Shown: positions 8,841 to 16,775, numbered from the stretch's first letter. The stretch: DNA of 37,025 nucleotides from Putridiphycobacter sp045110285 (GCA_045110285.1 JBGCGA010000081.1:1-37025), one strand, 5' to 3'. Notes: generated by a model from the sequence alone, not told the origin. Program-made: numbers and translations.

Positions 8841-8935
8841 CTACACAAAGGTAGTCTGAAACGGTCCATTTAGCGAACAAAAACCGTTAAATAATCTTAA
8901 CCTTTGTTAAGTAAAATTTAAAGCAAAATTATTTT
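8829..8935. repeat. 14-bp inverted repeat enclosing nested hairpins, cloverleaf-like
   Basis: AAAATAATTTTGCT at 8829-8842 is perfectly inverted at 8922-8935. Between the arms lie three shorter inverted repeats: CTAC/GTAG (8841-8844 with 8851-8854), AACGGT/ACCGTT (8860-8865 with 8883-8888) and CTTAAC/GTTAAG (8896-8901 with 8906-8911). The right arm is the last codons of ispE. On an ispE transcript that reads through its stop the whole stretch could fold as a four-way junction; it may be the ispE 3' end structure. Confidence 0.5.
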
Positions 8936-9718
8936 TTCGTAATCATATTCACCAACTAAGGTTGGTTTGCTTTTAAATATGCCATAAAGTGTAGATCCGG
9001 AACCAGACATTGAGCTGTAAATTGCGCCTTGTGAATAAAGATTTCTTTTTATTTGATTAAGATTAGGATGTGCCGGGAATACGGAAGTTTCGAAGTCATT
9101 TTTTATACTCAACTTCCATTTATTCGGATTTTGTTTAATATCTACAGTTAAATCCTCTTTTGATTTTTTTGGCTCAATTCCAGAGTAAGCTTCTTTGGTG
9201 CCAATGTGAATTTTAGGATTAATTAAATAAAGATAATATCCATTCAAATTTAATTCTATTTTCTTAAGTTCTTGACCAGTTCCTGTTACATATTTAGGGG
9301 TGTTTTCTATAAAAAAAGGACAATCGCTTCCTAAAATAATGGCATACTTTTCAAGTTCGTGAGTAGAAAGTTGAAGTTTAAAAAGTGTATTTAGCGAAGA
9401 GAGTGCGAAAGCAGCATCTGATGATCCTCCACCAAGACCGGCCCCCATGGGAATCTGCTTATGCAAATGAATTTTTACATTCGAAATCCCGTGCCTTTCT
9501 TGCATTAATTTGAAAGCTTTAATAACCAAATTATTCTCAGAATTACCCGGTATTGCTAACCCACTAGTCGAAAAAGAAAATTGTTCAGCCCTATTTATCT
9601 CTAATATATCCACAAGTGGAATAGGGTAAAAAATACTCTCAATATTATGGTAACCATCAATACGTTTTTCAATAACATTGAGACCAATATTAATTTTTGC
9701 TGAGGGGTAAGTAATCAT
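8918..9718 (-). CDS. ispE: 4-diphosphocytidyl-2-C-methyl-D-erythritol kinase
   Basis: A GHMP-family kinase of 266 residues that phosphorylates CDP-ME at the 2-hydroxyl in the non-mevalonate (MEP) isoprenoid pathway, in the cytosol. Key features: PSAKINIGLN with the catalytic Lys8, the ATP-binding glycine-rich loop PMGAGLGGGSSDAA (90-103), the catalytic Asp132 in GSDCPFF, and the C-terminal GHMP motif MSGSGSTLYGIF. Length fits the family, slightly short. It is transcribed divergently from accA. Its presence indicates isoprenoid synthesis by the MEP route. Confidence 0.95.
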   Translation of the reverse strand: MITYPSAKINIGLNVIEKRIDGYHNIESIFYPIPLVDILEINRAEQFSFSTSGLAIPGNSENNLVIKAFKLMQERHGISNVKIHLHKQIPMGAGLGGGSSDAAFALSSLNTLFKLQLSTHELEKYAIILGSDCPFFIENTPKYVTGTGQELKKIELNLNGYYLYLINPKIHIGTKEAYSGIEPKKSKEDLTVDIKQNPNKWKLSIKNDFETSVFPAHPNLNQIKRNLYSQGAIYSSMSGSGSTLYGIFKSKPTLVGEYDYEKIILL

Positions 9719-9735
9719 TCTTTAGTAATATGAAG

Positions 9736-9743
9736 CGAATATA
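9736..9743 (-). promoter_or_regulatory. -7 element candidate for ispE
   Basis: On the minus strand TATATTCG matches TAnnTTCG, 17 nt before the ispE start. No -33 TTG is at the expected distance. Confidence 0.35.
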
Positions 9744-9891
9744 AGATTTTAGAAGGTAATAACTCTAAGAGTAGAAAATTACAACTAGAAAAAGTCAAAA
9801 TTGGATGTTTTGTTCTTTAAATTTTATGATAATTAGTTTATCCTTACCTAAAATATTTTGTAAATTTCGCCTCTCAAAAATAAACGCCATT

Positions 9892-10851
9892 ATGGAGAAT
9901 TATTTATCATTTGAAGAACCGATCAAAGTAATTGATGAAGAAATAGTAAAAGTACGTGGAGTAGAGGAAAATAGCGGAGTAGATTCGTCGAAGTTGATCA
10001 AAGACCTGGAGAAAAAGAAAATTTCGACCATAAAGGAGATCTTTAGCGAATTGTCTCCTTGGCAACGTGTTCAGCTGTCTCGTCATCCCGACAGACCTTA
10101 TAGTTTAGAATATATCAATGCAATTACTAATGGGAACTTTGTTGAATTACATGGCGACAGAAATGTAAAAGATGACAAAGCCATGGTAGGTGGATTTGGA
10201 GAGATTGATGGAAAGACTTATATGTTAGTTGGTCAGCAAAAAGGCCATAACACGAAAGCCCGCCAGTTTAGAAATTTCGGAATGCCAAATCCGGAAGGTT
10301 ACAGAAAAGCGCTTAGGCTTTTTAAAATGGCTGAAAAATTTAATAAACCAATCATAACTTTCATTGATACCCCTGGCGCATTCCCTGGACTAGAAGCTGA
10401 AGAAAGAGGGCAAGGGGAAGCTATTGCTAGAAATATTTACGAAATGATGAGGCTAAAGGTGCCTGTAATTTGCGTAATTATTGGTGAAGGTGCTTCTGGA
10501 GGAGCCTTAGGCATAGGTGTTGGTGACAAAGTAGTAATGCTTGAAAATTCATGGTATTCAGTAATTTCACCAGAAAACTGCTCAACAATTTTATGGCGAA
10601 GTTGGGATTATAAAGAAGTAGCAGCTTCCGCCCTTAAGCTAACCTCGACAGACATGAAAGAATTAAAAATTGTTGATGACGTTTTAAGGGAGCCAGTTGG
10701 CGGAGCACACAGGCATAAAGAGGATATATTCAAAACAGTGAAAGAGTATATTCAAAAACAAACACAAAAATTAGAAAATCTAGATGTTGATAAACGTATC
10801 TCCAAAAGGCACGATAAATTTATAGACATGGGTGTTTATAAAGGAAAGTAA
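9892..10851 (+). CDS. accA: acetyl-CoA carboxylase carboxyltransferase subunit alpha
   Basis: The alpha chain of the carboxyltransferase that moves CO2 from carboxybiotin to acetyl-CoA, the first step of fatty acid synthesis, working with AccD in the cytosol. The 319-residue product begins MENYLSFEEP, the family's normal N-terminus; an upstream in-frame ATG at 9805 would add 29 unconserved hydrophobic residues and was rejected. Crotonase-fold signatures: ELHGDR (85-90), GQQKGHNTK (114-122), the oxyanion segment DTPGAFPG (159-166) and GEGASGGALGIG (198-209). Its TAA is followed without a gap by the ATG of a membrane protein gene, and that gene overlaps a gamma-carbonic-anhydrase-like gene, so the three appear to form one operon. 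Confidence 0.95.
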   Translation: MENYLSFEEPIKVIDEEIVKVRGVEENSGVDSSKLIKDLEKKKISTIKEIFSELSPWQRVQLSRHPDRPYSLEYINAITNGNFVELHGDRNVKDDKAMVGGFGEIDGKTYMLVGQQKGHNTKARQFRNFGMPNPEGYRKALRLFKMAEKFNKPIITFIDTPGAFPGLEAEERGQGEAIARNIYEMMRLKVPVICVIIGEGASGGALGIGVGDKVVMLENSWYSVISPENCSTILWRSWDYKEVAASALKLTSTDMKELKIVDDVLREPVGGAHRHKEDIFKTVKEYIQKQTQKLENLDVDKRISKRHDKFIDMGVYKGK

Positions 10852-11562
10852 ATGATTGGATTTGATTTCCCAAAAATTCAATTCGAACTTTTTGGGCTAG
10901 AGCTATTGGAACCAATGGCTATTATTACTGACACCATCATGGGTGGTTTAAGTATGTTTTTTGGCATAAGAATTAGAGCTTTAAAAAAACAATTACCGTT
11001 CTACCGCTTATGGGTGTTTTTCTTCATTTCTTTTGGGATAGGTGCTATTTTAGGAGGCATAGGCCATACATTCTATAATCAGTTTGGATTGATGGGTAAA
11101 ATTCCATCTTGGCTATTTGGTCCAGTTTCAATATATTTTGCTGAACGTGCAATGATATCCATGCATTGGAAAGACTCTGTTAAAAAGAAAATGTACAAAA
11201 TTTTTAACATAAAAATGGCCATTGTATATTTGGTGTTCTTTTATTTATTGCTTTTTGTTGAGAACCCGACAAATGCCAATCTTCCGTTTTTGCCTATTGC
11301 TATAAATACGATCATTGGAATGTTATCAACTGTAGGTCTATTAGGCTTTAAATTCACCCAAAAAATCTCTGTAAAATTTAAGTATTTTTGGTTGGGTGTG
11401 ATGATTATGTTCCCTTCCGCCATTCTTTATTTATTTAAAGTAAATGTGCACCAATGGTTCGATAAGAACGATTTTAGTCATGTATTAATTTCAATTGGAC
11501 TAGTTTATTGGTATCTTGGTCTTACTAAATTATCAGAAGGTTTAAAACCAGAGCGATTATGA
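10852..11562 (+). CDS. unrecognised seven-helix integral membrane protein
   Basis: A 236-residue protein with about seven hydrophobic segments (near 20-38, 52-70, 85-103, 118-136, 143-163, 177-195 and 207-224) and no cleavable signal. Polar residues lie in or next to the helices: Glu20, Asp27, His72 (GGIGHTFY), Asp207 and His210 (NDFSH). That arrangement of Asp and His in a 7-TM bundle is faintly reminiscent of the CREST hydrolase superfamily (alkaline ceramidase, PAQR), but no diagnostic motif is seen, so this is only a lead. The ATG is fused to the accA stop (TAAATG), and its own stop overlaps the next start (ATGA), suggesting translational coupling on both sides. Confidence 0.75.
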   Translation: MIGFDFPKIQFELFGLELLEPMAIITDTIMGGLSMFFGIRIRALKKQLPFYRLWVFFFISFGIGAILGGIGHTFYNQFGLMGKIPSWLFGPVSIYFAERAMISMHWKDSVKKKMYKIFNIKMAIVYLVFFYLLLFVENPTNANLPFLPIAINTIIGMLSTVGLLGFKFTQKISVKFKYFWLGVMIMFPSAILYLFKVNVHQWFDKNDFSHVLISIGLVYWYLGLTKLSEGLKPERL

Positions 11563-12155
11563 TATTCGAATTTAAGGGCTTTAAGCCAGTAATTCACCCT
11601 TCTTCATTTGTTCATCCGCAGGCAACGGTTACTGGAAATGTAATCATAGGTAAAGGTGTTTACATTGGTCCAGGGTGCGCTTTGAGAGGAGATTGGGGAC
11701 AGATTGTGATAGAAGATGGTTGCAATGTGCAAGAAAACTGCACAATTCACATGTTTCCTGGGAAAACGGTGACACTGAAAGAAAGTGCTCATATTGGTCA
11801 CGGCGCCATTATTCATGGCGGAACCATTGGTGAAAACTGTATGATTGGCATGAATGCAGTTGTGATGGATGATGTTGTGATTGAAAAAGAATGTATTGTT
11901 GGAGCCTTAGCTTTCGTGCCAGCAAAAATGGAAATTCCTAAAAGGAGTCTCGTTGTAGGGAATCCAGCTAAAATTATCAAAGAGGTGTCTGATGATATGA
12001 TAGCTTGGAAATCGAAAGGCACAGCACTATACCAGCAGTTGCCAAAAGAATGTTTCGATTCTTTAATAGAATGTGAACCATTAACTCAAGTAGAAGAGAA
12101 CAGGCCTAGTCAGGATCAATTGTACGATACCTGGGAAAAAATAAAAAAGGGTTAA
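11559..12155 (+). CDS. gamma-carbonic-anhydrase/PaaY-like left-handed beta-helix protein
   Basis: A 198-residue hexapeptide-repeat protein, mostly left-handed parallel beta-helix with a C-terminal helix, as in trimeric gamma-class carbonic anhydrases and PaaY/CaiE. The three zinc-ligand histidines are present: His64 (CTIHMF), His81 and His86 (IGHGAIIHG). The structural salt-bridge pair is also kept (Arg43 and Asp45 in LRGDWG). This suggests a metal site and possible CO2/bicarbonate interconversion; PaaY-type thioesterase activity is the alternative, and many homologues have no shown activity. It overlaps the upstream membrane-protein gene by four bases (ATGA) in the accA operon. Confidence 0.85.
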   Translation: MIFEFKGFKPVIHPSSFVHPQATVTGNVIIGKGVYIGPGCALRGDWGQIVIEDGCNVQENCTIHMFPGKTVTLKESAHIGHGAIIHGGTIGENCMIGMNAVVMDDVVIEKECIVGALAFVPAKMEIPKRSLVVGNPAKIIKEVSDDMIAWKSKGTALYQQLPKECFDSLIECEPLTQVEENRPSQDQLYDTWEKIKKG

Positions 12156-12245
12156 AGAGACTATTTCATTTTATCAATTGCAATGCAGAGGTCATATCAA
12201 TTGTGTATGTGCAATATTCAAATTTTATAGATTGTTAAAGAAGGT

Positions 12246-12854
12246 CTACTGACATTGATTGTTATAAAATATCACAATCTCATGTAGGCTGGTGATCTCT
12301 TTATTTTCTGCTTTGGTAGATAATATTTTGCAATCATTAATGTAATCATGCAATATTTTTTTTCTAATGCCAAAAACACCTAGTGTCACTCTTGTAAAGT
12401 ATCGGTTATCATTTTTGATTAGTAAGTCATAAGTCAACATTAAGGACTCTCCTTGTTCCCATGTTTCTAAAATATAATAGCTCAGTGTACCTTTTTCAAC
12501 AACTTTTAGAAAAGTCAGCACACCTTTATTTTTGTCAATGTTATATTCCTCGCGCAAGAATCCTGACTTGGAAGAACTGGATTTAACTAAATAAAACCTT
12601 TCATACAGATAACCATTAGTTCTGAAACTACGAATATGATTCTTTTTAATTTTAGTTATTTTTCCATCTGGTGCAGTAAGTTTAAATCGCTTAGAGACCT
12701 TTGGAGTTGACTGATTGTAATTGATGTATTCTATGCTGCCAAATAAAGTGTCCCCATTAAGCATCACAATATATTCAGCAACATTTGAGTCTGTTTCATT
12801 AGCATTGGCAAGCAAGGAAATACTACATAAGCAAGCAAAAATAAATTTTCTCAT
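12246..12854 (-). CDS. secreted protein of unknown function
   Basis: A 202-residue protein with a signal peptide (MRKFIFACLCSISLLANA, cleavage near residue 18-19). The mature part starts with a beta-rich segment YIVMLNGDTLFGSIEYIN followed by FKLTAPDGKITKIKKNHIRSF, the sort of module in which a secreted Bacteroidota protein says 'a quantity to be stored or converted'; a similar layout occurs at the N-terminus of the protein at 32.6 kb. No catalytic motif is recognised. It stands alone between the gamma-carbonic-anhydrase-like gene, which converges on it, and a VOC gene 51 nt upstream on the same strand. Confidence 0.7.
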   Translation of the reverse strand: MRKFIFACLCSISLLANANETDSNVAEYIVMLNGDTLFGSIEYINYNQSTPKVSKRFKLTAPDGKITKIKKNHIRSFRTNGYLYERFYLVKSSSSKSGFLREEYNIDKNKGVLTFLKVVEKGTLSYYILETWEQGESLMLTYDLLIKNDNRYFTRVTLGVFGIRKKILHDYINDCKILSTKAENKEITSLHEIVIFYNNQCQ

Positions 12855-12905
12855 TTCCTAAAATAATTTAAGGACCATTTTGTAAGGCTGTTAGCGTTAA
12901 CTCAT

Positions 12906-13451
12906 TCACCTATGTTGGTCAATCAGAATGACGTTTCCATCAGGGTCTGTTAACATTATACTGGCAGGGCCTTTTGTTGAATCTGGTGCTTCTGTCATCA
13001 ACTCAATGCCTTTGTCTTTTAACTTGCTCTGAATTACCCTAACATCATCAAACGATTCTATTTCGTTTGTCATTTCATCCCATCCAGGATTAAATGTTAA
13101 AATATTTCCGTCAAACATTCCTTGAAAGAGTCCGATTAAGGCATTTTCGTTTTTCATTATTAAGTATCCCATTTCCGCGTTCCCGCCATGGTCTTTAAAT
13201 CCAAGCTTTTCGTAAAATTCTCTGGAAACTTGCAAGTTCTTAACGCTTAAACTCATTGAGAATGCACCCAGTTTTACATTTGAATCAATCATAATTTCTG
13301 CTTTAGGTACGGTTTTTAAATTAGGAGAAGTTGTGTCAATTGTTTCTACAATTGCTACTTTTTCTTTGTCGCTTTTACCAAATTTACTGGCAACAAAACC
13401 GCCAACAAAAGCGGCAACAAATGCGGCAATAAATCCTGCTTTTTTATTCAT
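12906..13451 (-). CDS. membrane-anchored VOC (glyoxalase-like) protein
   Basis: A 181-residue protein with a Gly/Ala/Phe-rich single transmembrane helix (about 5-22, AAFVAAFVGGFVASKFG), a charged linker (about 25-58), then one VOC domain with the split beta-alpha-beta-beta-beta layout: LSVKNLQVSREFYEKLGF at the start and TDPDGNVILIDQH at the end. Related stand-alone VOC proteins are cytosolic enzymes or resistance proteins. The usual metal-ligand positions are incomplete: the C-terminal one falls in NVILID with no Glu, so metal catalysis is doubtful and a binding role is possible. The helix looks like a YtxH-type anchor, and the positive charges after it suggest the domain faces the cytosol. 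Confidence 0.75.
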   Translation of the reverse strand: MNKKAGFIAAFVAAFVGGFVASKFGKSDKEKVAIVETIDTTSPNLKTVPKAEIMIDSNVKLGAFSMSLSVKNLQVSREFYEKLGFKDHGGNAEMGYLIMKNENALIGLFQGMFDGNILTFNPGWDEMTNEIESFDDVRVIQSKLKDKGIELMTEAPDSTKGPASIMLTDPDGNVILIDQHR

Positions 13452-13511
13452 AACAAATGTTTTAAATTAAATTATTTCTACAATATAGTAAGAAAAAAAA
13501 CTACTTAATAA

Positions 13512-14372
13512 TTACTGAAACAAACTTTCAATGCTGTCCTTTGATCCTCTTGGGTGAAATTCAACCCTCACAATGTCAGTTACCTTTAATCCGAGCAATG
13601 TGCTAGCTCCACCGCCATTGCCTGTTATCCCTTTGTTTATTGAAACTTCTAAAAAGCCATTATCGTTAAATAACGCGAGTTTTTCTCCAACTGGGACTTC
13701 ATTGTAATTATCTGAAATTTTTTCAATAAAATACTTAGATTGACGAAAGTATATGGTAAACGCCTCTCCTTTACCTATTTTTTTAAAAGTAGACTCTGTG
13801 ATATTTACTATCACATTTCCATAATGATCCACATGAATCACCGAACCTTTAATTAAATTGTCGTCCGTTGTTGCTTGTGTAATAAATGCTCTTCTTACTG
13901 TTGTAATCGGATCTCCTATCTTCGAGAGCGGCACTCCGTTTACAATATCAACTATGGTGGGAATATAAATGTACTTATTAGGGTAGCGCAGTGCTGACTT
14001 TGAAGAAAAATCGTCAATAACTACTATCTCTTCGGCGTCATGAAAATTAGGGAGTAGAGAAAAAAATCCGTTATCTAGCCCTACAAAATATTGGCCAGAT
14101 AATTTCATGACAATTGGGTACATATTTAGTTTGGGCGAATCAATATTGATGATTGGAATTGAATCAACACCAATAAAATGAATTGTTCCTTCTGGAAAGT
14201 CTTTAATTACATTGTTAATGTAGTAAGAAGCCTCGGCAATATTGAATGGTTTTACAAGGTGAGAAACATCAACAATTGACGTGTTTGATAGTTTTGAAAG
14301 TAATTGCCCTTTTAGTGCGGCCACGTAGTGGTCAGATAAACCTAAGTCGGTAGTTAAAGTAACAATTTGCAT
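13512..14372 (-). CDS. SAM hydroxide adenosyltransferase (DUF62 family)
   Basis: A 286-residue member of the family that hydrolyses S-adenosylmethionine to adenosine and methionine using water, related to fluorinase and chlorinase. The N-terminal signature TTDLGLSDHYVAALKG (7-22) with Asp9, the GLDNGFFSLL segment (98-107) and the C-domain motif VDHYGNVIVNI (181-191) are all in place. The long loop that marks fluorinases is not evident. The physiological role of these enzymes is still unclear; control of SAM level is one idea. The gene is divergent from phoH. Confidence 0.88.
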   Translation of the reverse strand: MQIVTLTTDLGLSDHYVAALKGQLLSKLSNTSIVDVSHLVKPFNIAEASYYINNVIKDFPEGTIHFIGVDSIPIINIDSPKLNMYPIVMKLSGQYFVGLDNGFFSLLPNFHDAEEIVVIDDFSSKSALRYPNKYIYIPTIVDIVNGVPLSKIGDPITTVRRAFITQATTDDNLIKGSVIHVDHYGNVIVNITESTFKKIGKGEAFTIYFRQSKYFIEKISDNYNEVPVGEKLALFNDNGFLEVSINKGITGNGGGASTLLGLKVTDIVRVEFHPRGSKDSIESLFQ

Positions 14373-14456
14373 TAAAACAACAGCTTAAAAAGTAATTGTA
14401 TCAAAATTAATTTTAATTTTAACTTTAATAGAGCTAACCACCAAATAAATTACATT

Positions 14457-15398
14457 TTGCACGAAAAAAGTATTGAAATTGCAGGAATTGATCCAGTTTT
14501 ACTTTACGGTATAAATCACTCAAAATTAGAAGTAATACGTAAATATTTCCCGAAACTAAAGTTAATAGCCAGAGGAAGTATATTAAAGGTTTTAGGAGAG
14601 CCGGAAATTGTGGATATTTTTGAGGCAAAAGTAGCTTTGTTTATCAAACATATTTCACGGTACAATGAGCTAACTGACAGTAATATTGACAATTTAATGC
14701 TTCAAGAAGATAAAAATATTCCTTTTGATAAACACGGAGAAGTATTACTGCACGGAAATGCGGGTAGAACCATAAAAGCCAGAACAAGTAATCAACGCAA
14801 ATTGGTTAAAATGTCGGAGGACAATGATATGGTTTTTGCTGCAGGGCCTGCAGGCACAGGAAAAACATATACTGCAGTGGCATTAGCAGTAAGGGCACTT
14901 AAAAATAAGCAAGTTCGTAGAATTGTCTTGACTCGCCCAGCAGTTGAAGCTGGTGAAAATTTAGGATTTTTACCAGGCGATCTAAAAGAAAAATTAGACC
15001 CCTATTTGCAGCCATTATATGATGGTTTGCGCGATATGATACCAGCAGAAAAACTAGCAGATTTTGTGGAAGACAGAATTATTGAAATTGCGCCCTTAGC
15101 ATTTATGAGAGGTAGAACTTTGGATAATGCTTTTGTTATTTTAGATGAAGCCCAAAATACGACCCATAATCAAATGAAAATGTTTTTGACTCGAATGGGA
15201 AAAAACGCCAAATTTATCATTACTGGAGATGTTTCTCAAATTGATTTACCTAAACACCAAAAGTCGGGTCTGATTACAGCAATAGATTATTTGAAAGATA
15301 TAGATGGAATAGGTATTGTTAGATTAAATCAAAATGATGTGATTCGTCATCACTTGGTGAAAGAAGTAATTCAGGCTTTTGAAAGAAACGAGGACTAA
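14457..15398 (+). CDS. phoH: PhoH-family ATPase
   Basis: A 313-residue PhoH/PhoL-type P-loop NTPase. It has an N-terminal KH-like region (about 1-90), Walker A GPAGTGKT (130-137) and Walker B VILDEAQ (227-233), followed by GDVSQIDLP, a helicase-superfamily-1-like sensor. Family members bind RNA and are linked to ribosome maturation and stress, often beside ybeY, which is not here. The start is a TTG: no ATG or GTG precedes it in frame, and the reading frame is otherwise open upstream, while the N-terminus from this TTG (HEKSIEIAGIDP) matches where family members begin. Confidence 0.9.
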   Translation: MHEKSIEIAGIDPVLLYGINHSKLEVIRKYFPKLKLIARGSILKVLGEPEIVDIFEAKVALFIKHISRYNELTDSNIDNLMLQEDKNIPFDKHGEVLLHGNAGRTIKARTSNQRKLVKMSEDNDMVFAAGPAGTGKTYTAVALAVRALKNKQVRRIVLTRPAVEAGENLGFLPGDLKEKLDPYLQPLYDGLRDMIPAEKLADFVEDRIIEIAPLAFMRGRTLDNAFVILDEAQNTTHNQMKMFLTRMGKNAKFIITGDVSQIDLPKHQKSGLITAIDYLKDIDGIGIVRLNQNDVIRHHLVKEVIQAFERNED

Positions 15399-15436
15399 AA
15401 AAGCCTTGACTAAAATGCCAAGGCCATCATTTTTTT
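15397..15436. terminator. bidirectional terminator between phoH and dodecin
   Basis: Six-base-pair stem GCCTTG/CAAGGC (15403-15408 with 15419-15424), ten-base loop. An A-run (15397-15402) precedes it and a T-run (15430-15436) follows, so it can act for the converging phoH and dodecin transcripts. The minus-strand direction has the better T-tract spacing. Confidence 0.6.
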
Positions 15437-15453
15437 ATAGTAAGTAGGGTATC

Positions 15454-15654
15454 TTACTGTACCTCAAAAGTGATTTTTAAATTCACTCTGAATTCTTCAA
15501 CATTGTCGCCATTAATAACAACACTTTGCGATTGCACATAAGCCGACTTCATGTGTTTTACACTTTTAGAGGCGTGTTTAACTGCTTTTTTTGTTGCATC
15601 TTCCCAGCTACTTGTTGAATTCGCTAGTACTTCTATTACTTTCATTACTGCCAT
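15454..15654 (-). CDS. dodecin-family protein lacking the flavin-binding residues
   Basis: A 66-residue protein with the dodecin beta-alpha-beta-beta fold: MKVIEVLANSTSSWEDATKKA, helix to about residue 33, strand SAYVQSQSVVI, strand EEFRVNLKITFEV. Dodecins form hollow 12-subunit spheres that bind flavins. Aligned with Halobacterium salinarum dodecin, the flavin-stacking Trp36 corresponds to Ser37 here, and the flavin-contacting Gln55 to Arg56. The protein therefore belongs to the dodecin subgroup without the classical flavin site, and its ligand is unknown. Single gene, convergent with phoH. Confidence 0.9.
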   Translation of the reverse strand: MAVMKVIEVLANSTSSWEDATKKAVKHASKSVKHMKSAYVQSQSVVINGDNVEEFRVNLKITFEVQ

Positions 15655-15803
15655 AATATTTTCTGTTTTTAACGTTTATACTGCCCTAAAATTACTCTTT
15701 AATTATTTCTTTTCCTAGACGATTTTTGTTTAACTTTTAATAACTGTTTCTTTTCTGTTAATAATTATTCTCAAGTTATAACAGCGTTACTCAATCAATC
15801 CCT

Positions 15804-15811
15804 TAGTTTTG
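15804..15811 (+). promoter_or_regulatory. -7 element for purC
   Basis: TAGTTTTG is an exact TAnnTTTG match 16 nt before the purC start codon. No TTG stands at -33. The 170-nt dodecin-purC gap holds nothing else that could be identified. Confidence 0.45.
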
Positions 15812-15827
15812 TTTCTTTTTTGAGAAT

Positions 15828-16775
15828 ATGAGCGCAATTACAGAATCTTCTTTTAAATTTCCTAAACAAAAATCAGTCTATAATGGTAAAGTGCGAGATG
15901 TCTATGCATTAGAGAATGGATATATCGTTATTGTTGCTTCTGATCGTATTTCAGCGTTCGATTATATTTTACCAAAAGGCATACCTTTTAAAGGGCAAGT
16001 TTTAAATCAGCTTGCGGCTAAATTTTTGAAAGCAACTGAAGATATTGTGCCAAATTGGTTATTAGCCACACCAGATCCGAGTGTAGCAGTAGGGCATTTA
16101 TGTGAGCCATTCAAAATCGAAATGGTGATTAGAGGATACATGTCTGGTCACGCAGCTCGCGAGTATAAGGCTGGAAAGAGAATTCTTTGTGGAGTTAGCA
16201 TGCCCGAAGGAATGAAAGAAAATGATAAGTTTCCAAAGCCCATAATTACACCGGCCACTAAAGCGGAAGAAGGGCATGACGAGGACATCTCAAAAGAGGA
16301 AATTATTAAGCAAGGAATAGTTTCTCAAGAAGACTACAGCCAATTGGAGGCCTATACAAATGCTTTGTTTGAAAGAGGGACTCAATTAGCTGCTGAAAAA
16401 GGACTCATTTTAGTAGATACCAAATATGAATTCGGTAAAAAAGACGGAAAAATATACTTGATTGATGAAATTCATACACCAGACTCGTCCCGTTACTTTT
16501 ATGCTGAAGGATATGCTGAAAGGCAAGCAAGAGGTGCAGCTCAGAAACAATTATCTAAAGAATTTGTCAGACAATGGCTAATAGAAAATGGATTTCAAGG
16601 GTTAGAAGGACAAAACATGCCCGAAATGCCTGATGAATTTGTTCAACTCGTTTCAGATAGATACATTGAATTGTACGAAAAAATTACAGGTGAAAAATTC
16701 ATTAAAGGGGATGTGACTGATATTCAATCAAGGATTGAAACCAATGTACTATCTTATTTAAAGCGCATAAACTAA
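15828..16775 (+). CDS. purC: phosphoribosylaminoimidazole-succinocarboxamide synthase
   Basis: SAICAR synthase, 315 residues, which joins aspartate to CAIR using ATP in purine synthesis, in the cytosol. The N-terminal substrate and ATP segments are clear (NGKVRDVYAL, ASDRISAFD), then RGYMSGHAAREYKAG, the PITPATKAEEGHDE aspartate and nucleotide site, and the signature IDEIHTPDSSRYF. The length and the C-terminal extension place it with the longer yeast-like form rather than the about 240-residue E. coli form. A weak stem CACTTTT/AAAAGTG (16780-16797) follows without a T-run; it may be a poor terminator. Confidence 0.96.
   Translation: MSAITESSFKFPKQKSVYNGKVRDVYALENGYIVIVASDRISAFDYILPKGIPFKGQVLNQLAAKFLKATEDIVPNWLLATPDPSVAVGHLCEPFKIEMVIRGYMSGHAAREYKAGKRILCGVSMPEGMKENDKFPKPIITPATKAEEGHDEDISKEEIIKQGIVSQEDYSQLEAYTNALFERGTQLAAEKGLILVDTKYEFGKKDGKIYLIDEIHTPDSSRYFYAEGYAERQARGAAQKQLSKEFVRQWLIENGFQGLEGQNMPEMPDEFVQLVSDRYIELYEKITGEKFIKGDVTDIQSRIETNVLSYLKRIN

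Noticed and set aside
9805..9891. longer accA reading frame from the upstream ATG
   Set aside because: The additional 29 residues are hydrophobic and unlike AccA; the family N-terminus MENYLSFEEP begins at 9892.
12160..12240. repeated TATCAATTG words after the gamma-carbonic-anhydrase-like gene
   Set aside because: Only two short copies in AT-rich spacer; too little for a repeat feature.
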